A stretch of DNA of 64,000 nt, taken from the NCBI GenBank assembly GCA_022843175.1, contig JALHOE010000011.1:1-64000 (forward strand), read 5' to 3'. The position numbers and the translations under genes were made by a program. This DNA comes from Deltaproteobacteria bacterium (lineage in GTDB: Bacteria > Myxococcota_A > Polyangia > Polyangiales > JADJMO01). The notes under the pieces were generated by a model. That model had not been told where the DNA came from. It ran no database searches and saw only the letters and a list, made by a program, of their open reading frames with translations. This document shows positions 57,022 to 64,000 of the stretch, in pieces (position 1 is the stretch's first letter; each line of letters begins with the position of its first letter).

Positions 57022-57678
57022 ATGGCCAAGCCCGTTCGCAAACCGTTCGTGATGACCGTCGCCGTGCTGGCCACCGCGTGCGGCGCCAAGTTCGAGGTCA
57101 ACACCGAGGACAGCGGGACGACGACGGACAGCGGCGTCACCGACACGGCGGTAGGCGAGACCGATCCCGGCGCGTGTCCGCGCTCTGCGCCCTCGGTCGG
57201 CGCCGCGTGCACCGGCAGCAACACGTGCAACTACCCACGCTGCATGGCGCCGACGTGGCAGGGCGACATCGTGGTGCAGTGCGTGGGCGGGACGTGGCGC
57301 GAGTCCGGCGTGTCGAGCTGCAACCCGCCGCCGCCGACCTGCCCCCCCAGCGAACCCGCGCCGGATACGTCGTGCCTCGGGGCGCCGCCGGGGACGAGCT
57401 GCAGCTACCCCGACAAGTGCAGCCCGTCGGCCGTGAAGAACTACCGGTGCGAGTCCGGTCTGTGGAAGGTCACGTCGCCGATCTCGACGAGCGTCTGCCC
57501 CGCGACCGCGCCGAAGCACGGTAGCCCCTGCCTCTGCGTCACCGGGACCTGCACCTACGGCGACTGCTACGGCACCCCGACCATCTACGCCAAGTGCGAC
57601 CCCACGACCGGCACCTGGGAGGCGCTCGAGTCCACGTGCAACCCGCCGCCGCCCCCGCTCGACGGTGGCATGTTCTAA
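57022..57678 (+). CDS. cysteine-rich lipoprotein
   Basis: A 218-residue lipoprotein (lipobox LATAC, Cys near 20). After an acidic Thr/Ser linker come three similar Cys-rich modules of the form CP...G..C......C.Y..C ... C..G.W......C.PPPP. The modules carry about eighteen Cys residues, probably all in disulfides. Such proteins are common in Polyangia-type genomes and their role is not known. It ends a few bases before the ferritin-like gene. Confidence 0.78.
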   Translation: MAKPVRKPFVMTVAVLATACGAKFEVNTEDSGTTTDSGVTDTAVGETDPGACPRSAPSVGAACTGSNTCNYPRCMAPTWQGDIVVQCVGGTWRESGVSSCNPPPPTCPPSEPAPDTSCLGAPPGTSCSYPDKCSPSAVKNYRCESGLWKVTSPISTSVCPATAPKHGSPCLCVTGTCTYGDCYGTPTIYAKCDPTTGTWEALESTCNPPPPPLDGGMF

Positions 57679-57688
57679 CATCGAGGCG

Positions 57689-58411
57689 ATGAAGCGCACA
57701 CCGGCGAGCGACCGTGTCCGCGCCGAGTGGCTGCGGCGCGTGGAGGCCGAGTACCGCAGCACCGCCATCACGCAGCACCTCACGCTGTGGCTCATTCAGG
57801 CCGGCGCGTCGCCCGATCTGATCAAGCTCGGAATGCGCATCTGCTCCGACGAGCTCGCGCACGCGGATCTGAGTCACCGCACCTACGCTGCCGCTGGCGG
57901 CGACGGCATGCCGCAGATCACCCGCGAATCGCTCCAGCTCCGGCGCCACGAGGACGAGCCCCTCGAGTACGACATCACCCGCGTGTGCGTCGACGTCTTC
58001 TGCATCGGCGAGACGGTGGCGGTGCCGCTGTTCAGCAAGCTCCGCGAGGACTGCACGGTGCCCTCGGCGCGCAAGGTCCTCGACCGCGTGCTCCGCGACG
58101 AGGTCCGCCATCGCGACTTCGGCTGGACGCTCCTCCCGTGGCTCCTCGAGCACCCGCTCGGCCCGCAGCTCCGCGCGCTCATCGAGCGCGAGCTCCCCTC
58201 GTGGTTCCGGCGCATCCGCTCGGTCTACGCGCCGCCCGGCGCCGAGACGCGCGCCGTCATCTCCCCCGCAGACCGGGCCTGGGGCCTGATGGCGCCCGCG
58301 AAGTACGGCGAGGTGCTCCGACGCGCGCTCGAACGCGACTGGGTGCCGCGCTTCGGCAGGCTCGGCTTCGATGCACGCAAGGCGTGGGCTACGGATCCAG
58401 CCAGTGCTTGA
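57689..58411 (+). CDS. ferritin-like di-iron protein
   Basis: A 240-residue helical protein with the ligand pattern of a ferritin-like four-helix bundle: SDELAHADL and RDEVRHRDFGW (two ExxH motifs) with further Glu in RRVEAEYR and IGETVAVPLF. Some relatives are oxygenases or N-oxygenases; iron storage is less likely at this size. ATG 57689 has GAGG just upstream; GTG 57665 is an alternative. It overlaps the convergent transporter by 23 bases. Confidence 0.78.
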   Translation: MKRTPASDRVRAEWLRRVEAEYRSTAITQHLTLWLIQAGASPDLIKLGMRICSDELAHADLSHRTYAAAGGDGMPQITRESLQLRRHEDEPLEYDITRVCVDVFCIGETVAVPLFSKLREDCTVPSARKVLDRVLRDEVRHRDFGWTLLPWLLEHPLGPQLRALIERELPSWFRRIRSVYAPPGAETRAVISPADRAWGLMAPAKYGEVLRRALERDWVPRFGRLGFDARKAWATDPASA

Positions 58412-60248
58412 CCTGTAGCGCGGCGATGAGCACGCCGATGAGGCTCTCGCCGGCGATGATCCCCGAGCTCACCGGCACGATGTAGCGGTCGGCGAGCTTT
58501 TGGTTCCGGTGCTCCAGCCAGAGCGCGAGCACCGCGCCGAGAAACATCGAGCTGACGTTGTACGCGGGCAGCGTGAAGGCGAGGCCAAAGCCGATCGCCG
58601 ACGGGATGTACGGCTTCTTCTTCGGCCAGCGGCGCTCCGCGAGGACCATCAGGATGCCGATGGTGCCGCCGATCACGATCAACCATCGCGAGGCGACCGG
58701 CAGCTCGCCCACGCCCTTCGCGAGCACGCGCGCCACGCTCGCCCACGTGATCGCGCCCGGCGCCGGCCACTGCGCCGAGCCCACGACCGTGTGATCGGGG
58801 ACGAACAATCGGAACGCGGGGACCACGAACGCGGAGCCGGCGATGACGCCGAAGAACTGCGCGAAGAACTGTTGCCGCGGCTTCGCGCCGAGGAGGTAGC
58901 CCGATTTCAGATCGGTGAGGAGATCGGCGGAGTGGATCGCGATGCCGGCGCCGATGTTCGCCGTCATGAGGTTGGTCGTGACGCTGCCGGGTGCGAGCAC
59001 GCCGGCCGTGAGCTGCGTGACCTTGGCGAGCGCGCCGGTCGGCGTCGTATCCGTCTCGCCGGTGGCGCGGCACGCCACGATCGCGAGGAAGAACGAGAGG
59101 ATGATGGTGATGATCGCCATCCACCACTTGATCTGGAAGAAGACCGCGCCGGCGATCACCACGATCGGCGCGAAGACGAGGACGCCGTACAGAAACCAGC
59201 TCGTCGGCACCTCGATGCCTGCGAGCGGATCGTCGGTGCCGGTCTTGTTCTTGGAGAACAGCGACGACACGCCGGAGAACGCCTTCGCGACCTGACGCCA
59301 GCTCAACGCGAATTGGAGCAAGCCAGCGGTGAGGAGCAGCGACGAGCCGAACCACACGGTGAAGTTGACGATCGTCTTGTACCCAACGTTGGCCGCGGGA
59401 ATGACGCCGTGCGTGTGCCCCCACGGCGCGAGGAAGCCGTAGTTGATGAGGGCGCCGAGCATCATGCTCCACGCAGCGCGCCACCCCATGATCGCGCCAG
59501 CGGCGAAGAGCAGCAGGGAGGTGTCGAGCGCGAGCGTCCACTTCTTGAGCGCGATGCCGTGCAGCGTGAAGGGCGGTGCGATGTGCTCCGGCGGGTGCCA
59601 GTACGGGAGCCAACTCGCCTTTGCGCCGCGCCACCACGTCCACACGGCGCCGAGCAAGCCCGCGCGAAGGAGCGCGCGGGCCTGCAGCTCACCCTCGGCG
59701 GTGTCGCCCTCTTCGGCGCCGTGCTGGGGGTGCAGGCTGCGCAAGGTCTCGGCCGCGGCGACGCCCGACGGGAACCGGAGCTGCTCCTGGTTGATCATCT
59801 GCCGCTTCATCGGGATCGCCATGAACACGCCGAGGAAGGCGAGCGCCGTGATCCAGATGAAGATCTGGTAGCCGGGGATCGGCGTCTGCAGCACGATCAT
59901 CAACGCAGGAATGGCGGCCACGGTGCCGCCGCCCGTCATGTATCCGGCCGCCGACGCGACCGACTGCATCGCGTTGTTCTCGAGCATGCCGAACTCGGTC
60001 TTCACCAAGCGCACCCGCGCGAGCAGCTTGAAGATGACGAACGCGAGGATGCCCGCGGTGATCGTGACGCCGAATGACCAGCCCGTCTTGAGCGCGATGT
60101 AGAGGTTCGACAGCGACATCACGCCGCCGAGCAGCATCCCGGAGACGACCGCGCGCACCGTGAGCTGACGGGTGTTGTCGCCCGCGTACACCTCGCGGAG
60201 CCATCGGACGTCCGGATCTTCGGTGGGCGGCTGTTGCGCGTCGGCCAT
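58389..60248 (-). CDS. OPT-family transporter
   Basis: A 619-residue transporter with about 14-16 membrane helices. It has the bacterial OPT-family N-terminal SLSNLYIALKTGWSFGVTIT, NNAMQSVASAAGYMTGGGTVA, and central DLLTDLKSGYLLGAKPRQQFFAQ motifs. Such proteins take up oligopeptides or metal chelates by proton coupling. The C-terminal helices (AIGFGLAFTLPAYNVSSMFLG) are complete. It ends inside the ferritin-like gene on the other strand. Confidence 0.9.
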   Translation of the reverse strand: MADAQQPPTEDPDVRWLREVYAGDNTRQLTVRAVVSGMLLGGVMSLSNLYIALKTGWSFGVTITAGILAFVIFKLLARVRLVKTEFGMLENNAMQSVASAAGYMTGGGTVAAIPALMIVLQTPIPGYQIFIWITALAFLGVFMAIPMKRQMINQEQLRFPSGVAAAETLRSLHPQHGAEEGDTAEGELQARALLRAGLLGAVWTWWRGAKASWLPYWHPPEHIAPPFTLHGIALKKWTLALDTSLLLFAAGAIMGWRAAWSMMLGALINYGFLAPWGHTHGVIPAANVGYKTIVNFTVWFGSSLLLTAGLLQFALSWRQVAKAFSGVSSLFSKNKTGTDDPLAGIEVPTSWFLYGVLVFAPIVVIAGAVFFQIKWWMAIITIILSFFLAIVACRATGETDTTPTGALAKVTQLTAGVLAPGSVTTNLMTANIGAGIAIHSADLLTDLKSGYLLGAKPRQQFFAQFFGVIAGSAFVVPAFRLFVPDHTVVGSAQWPAPGAITWASVARVLAKGVGELPVASRWLIVIGGTIGILMVLAERRWPKKKPYIPSAIGFGLAFTLPAYNVSSMFLGAVLALWLEHRNQKLADRYIVPVSSGIIAGESLIGVLIAALQVKHWLDP

Positions 60249-60273
60249 GGGCGGCCGCGGATGCTACACGCGA

Positions 60274-60891
<618 letters not shown>

Positions 60892-60928
60892 GGCCCCCTC
60901 TTAGCACGGCGCGACACGACTGCCCGCT

Positions 60929-61759
60929 TCACTTCTTGAGCAGCAGTTTGTCGGTCAGCGTGATGACGATCTCGAAGGCGATCAGCGCGATGATGGTGAG
61001 CTCGAGGACCTTGCCGCGCTTGTACTGCACGAGGTCGACAACGATCTCGAGGTTCTGCTGAATGAGCTGAATCTTGTGCTCGAGCGTCTGGTGCCGATCG
61101 CCGATCTCGAACGCCACGCGGAGGTGTCGGTAGAGCCGGTCGTACAGCTCGCGCTCCCAGGTGGCCGAGGGCGCGTCGAGCAGCGAGAGCGTCATCGCGA
61201 TCTGGTTGCGGACGGAGAGGATGTTGCCCACGAACCGGTTGACCGAGCGCTCCGAGAGCCGGATGGCGCCGCGCTCGGCGAGGCTGTTGGCGAACTGCTC
61301 GACCCGCTTGTACGCGACGGCGACGTCCTCCTCGTAGTAGTCCATGGCGACCGACTGAGCGAGGATGAGGGACATCAGTTCGACGATCGGGCCGTCGAGC
61401 GTGGGGATGATCGCGCGGTCGAAGCTGACGAGGGGCTCCGAGCCCTCCCGCACCTCGATCAGGTAGTCGTCGAGCAGGGGCGGGTGCGGCTCCGGCGGGA
61501 GCGACGCGAGGAGCTTCGACATGAACGTCTCGCGCTCCTCCTTGCTGCAGTCGAAGAACACGACCGCGCCGAAGTCGTACACGACGATGTAGTGACCATC
61601 GCTGTGCTGCGCCATCACGAACGTCTTCGTCATTCGGTAGCGCGGGTCGGCGGGCTCGGTCGCCCAGCCGAACAGCGCCGCGACCTCGCGAGGACGCAGC
61701 GTCGCGGCGATTCCAAATGCGAAGACGGGTATCGTGCGCACCGTTGCCGAGCGGAGCAC
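60929..61759 (-). CDS. RMD1/DUF155-family protein
   Basis: A 276-residue protein of the RMD1/YagE (DUF155) family: FAFGIAATLRP near the N-terminus, IVVYDFGAVVFFD, many helices (SVAMDYYEEDVAVAYKRVEQ, SVRNQIAMTLSLLDAPSATW) and one C-terminal membrane helix (LELTIIALIAFEIVITL). Family members in mitochondria are membrane-bound; the biochemical role in bacteria is unknown. Confidence 0.87.
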   Translation of the reverse strand: MLRSATVRTIPVFAFGIAATLRPREVAALFGWATEPADPRYRMTKTFVMAQHSDGHYIVVYDFGAVVFFDCSKEERETFMSKLLASLPPEPHPPLLDDYLIEVREGSEPLVSFDRAIIPTLDGPIVELMSLILAQSVAMDYYEEDVAVAYKRVEQFANSLAERGAIRLSERSVNRFVGNILSVRNQIAMTLSLLDAPSATWERELYDRLYRHLRVAFEIGDRHQTLEHKIQLIQQNLEIVVDLVQYKRGKVLELTIIALIAFEIVITLTDKLLLKK

Positions 61760-61824
61760 CCGCCCGCGCGCGCTGTCTACAAAAAGGGCGCGCGGGCTCG
61801 CCCGTGCGGCCCACGCGCAGTCAC

Positions 61825-61848
61825 AGGCGCGCGCGTCAGCGAGCGCCT
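61825..61848. repeat. 24-bp dispersed hairpin, copy 3 (inverted)
   Basis: Exact reverse complement of copies 1 and 2. It lies 15 bases left of copy 4, facing it. Confidence 0.75.
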
Positions 61849-61863
61849 TCGGCTGGAACTGTT

Positions 61864-61887
61864 GGGCGCTCGCTTACGCGCGCGCCC
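61864..61887. repeat. 24-bp dispersed hairpin, copy 4
   Basis: GGGCGC and GCGCCC arms with loop TTAC. The outer base pair has changed on both sides (A-T to G-C), so pairing is kept. It follows the small gene that ends at 61906 on the minus strand. Confidence 0.75.
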
Positions 61888-61905
61888 ACCTATGAGAAAT
61901 GGCCT

Positions 61906-62160
61906 CTAAACCGTCGTCGAGGCCGACGGCGACGACGGCCGCGGCACGCGCGCGGTCGAGACCGACCCCTTGCGCATCTGGCCGAGCTTCGGCGCGACGT
62001 GCTCGGCGTACATCGACTTGAGCTTCGCGCGGTTCTGCCACGCGAGCCACCCGAGCGCAGGGACCATGCCGCCGATCGGGGCGAGCATCGTGCCGTTGCG
62101 GCGCATCCAGGACTGCTGGGCCTTTCGCATACCAAGGAACATGAGAAGGTTCTTGAACAT
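61906..62160 (-). CDS. small protein with a short hydrophobic helix
   Basis: An 84-residue basic protein: amphipathic MFKNLLMFLGMRKAQQSWMR, a weakly hydrophobic stretch (MLAPIGGMVPALGWLAW), then a charged helix and Ser/Pro tail. A strong ribosome site (GAGGAGG, eight bases before ATG 62160) supports it. Not recognised. Divergent from the acyl-CoA dehydrogenase. Confidence 0.65.
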   Translation of the reverse strand: MFKNLLMFLGMRKAQQSWMRRNGTMLAPIGGMVPALGWLAWQNRAKLKSMYAEHVAPKLGQMRKGSVSTARVPRPSSPSASTTV

Positions 62161-62291
62161 CGGGCGTGCCTCCTCGGGGCAGGACGTACGGTTTACGCAC
62201 GTTCGGTGGTGGTTGCCCCGGACCACAGACCCTGCTGCACGGCGGATGCCGCACCGCACTACGGGAGCCGCGCGCGCGTTATGCTGCGGGC

Positions 62292-63437
<1,146 letters not shown>

Positions 63438-63485
63438 GCCCGGCAGGCTTGACGAACGGCTGAGGCAGGTCAGGCTTCGCGCGCC

Positions 63486-64000
63486 ATGACCACCCGCGCC
63501 CTGCTCCTTCCCCTGTTCCTCGCACTCGGCTGCGGCGCCGACGCCGACCGAGAGCCCGGCCCCGGCAGGCTGACCGACGACGGCGGCGGCCTGAACACCG
63601 ACGGCATCTCCGGCGAGGTGGGCGACGCGGCGGGCCTGCAGGAGATCTTCCTCTCGCCCTCCAACGCGGTGCTGTTCATCGACCAGTGCACCACGCCGGC
63701 CACGGCCGCGAAGCAGAAGTACACCGCGAAGCTGCAGAACAACGACGGCAGCGAGACCGACGTGAGCGCCGAGGTGGTCCTCACGCTCGACGACGCGGCG
63801 CTCGGCACGTTCGCGGGCCCCGAGCTCACCTCGGTCGACAAGCTCCCCGGCACCGCGCTCGGCGTCACCACCGTCATCCGCGCGAGCGCCCGCGGCAAAC
63901 AGGGCTTCGCCAACGTCACGCTCGCCTCGCTCCGCAAGAACTGCGATCGCCGCGACTTCTTCTTCCTCGAGCCCTACAAGCTCTCGCCCACGCCCTCGCG
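63486..64000 (+). CDS. lipoprotein, 3' end outside the window
   Basis: The first 171 residues are open to the window edge. A signal peptide ends at LALGC (Cys near 16). After an acidic Gly/Asp linker comes an Ig-like beta domain (LQEIFLSPSNAVLFIDQ, VSAEVVLTLDDAALGTF, GVTTVIRASARGKQGFANV), of the kind that repeats in myxobacterial surface lipoproteins. The rest is not visible, so its full role cannot be told. Confidence 0.75.
   Translation, partial: MTTRALLLPLFLALGCGADADREPGPGRLTDDGGGLNTDGISGEVGDAAGLQEIFLSPSNAVLFIDQCTTPATAAKQKYTAKLQNNDGSETDVSAEVVLTLDDAALGTFAGPELTSVDKLPGTALGVTTVIRASARGKQGFANVTLASLRKNCDRRDFFFLEPYKLSPTPS

Overview
The window is about 70% G+C with dense, tightly packed genes, many lipoproteins, FHA-domain proteins, Hanks-type Ser/Thr kinases, a sigma-54 activator and an OmpA protein with thrombospondin type 3 repeats. 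This points to a Myxococcota (Polyangia-like deltaproteobacterial) chromosome. The genus cannot be told from the sequence. No rRNA, tRNA, IS element or CRISPR array was seen.

Region 1 (1-3600): a hexanucleotide repeat tract, an acyltransferase, an amidohydrolase and a secreted endonuclease/phosphatase-fold lipoprotein. Region 2 (3621-11918): a multiheme cytochrome locus. It has a NapC/NrfH-type inner-membrane tetraheme protein, a predicted outer-membrane barrel, lipoproteins with 13, 27 and 13 heme sites, and a collagen-like six-heme lipoprotein. I count 63 heme motifs in five proteins. It looks like a porin-cytochrome conduit for moving electrons across the envelope.

Region 3 (11941-34405): a stress and signalling island with four universal stress proteins, four CBS proteins, a DevBCA/MacAB-like exporter, HdeD, an SDR, small ATPases, a globin-coupled histidine kinase with an NtrC-type activator, another kinase cassette and a Crp/Fnr regulator. 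The most unusual signal lies here and at one cytochrome gene of region 2. Eight or more sigma-54 (-24/-12) promoter matches sit at a fixed distance, 14 or 15 nt from the -12 C, in front of start codons. The predicted mRNAs would carry only a 2-3 nt leader. The simplest model is a sigma-54 regulon of nearly leaderless messages, perhaps driven by the oxygen/NO-sensing globin kinase and NtrC pair, linking stress proteins with the cytochromes.

Region 4 (34406-46886): an RHH-FHA protein, a HEAT-like lipoprotein, FtsK carrying a pure Asp-Ala repeat, an FHA/kinase operon and a metallophosphatase-tetraheme lipoprotein. Region 5 (46889-47797): an S23-like gene between oppositely oriented hexamer tracts, with a 24-bp hairpin that recurs in the window. 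Region 6 (47798-64000): housekeeping and envelope genes (apt, OmpA/TSP3, GH5-like hydrolase, acyltransferase, MBL hydrolase, PpiC-type lipoprotein, OPT transporter, udk, RMD1-like protein, acyl-CoA dehydrogenase), ending in a lipoprotein cut by the window edge.
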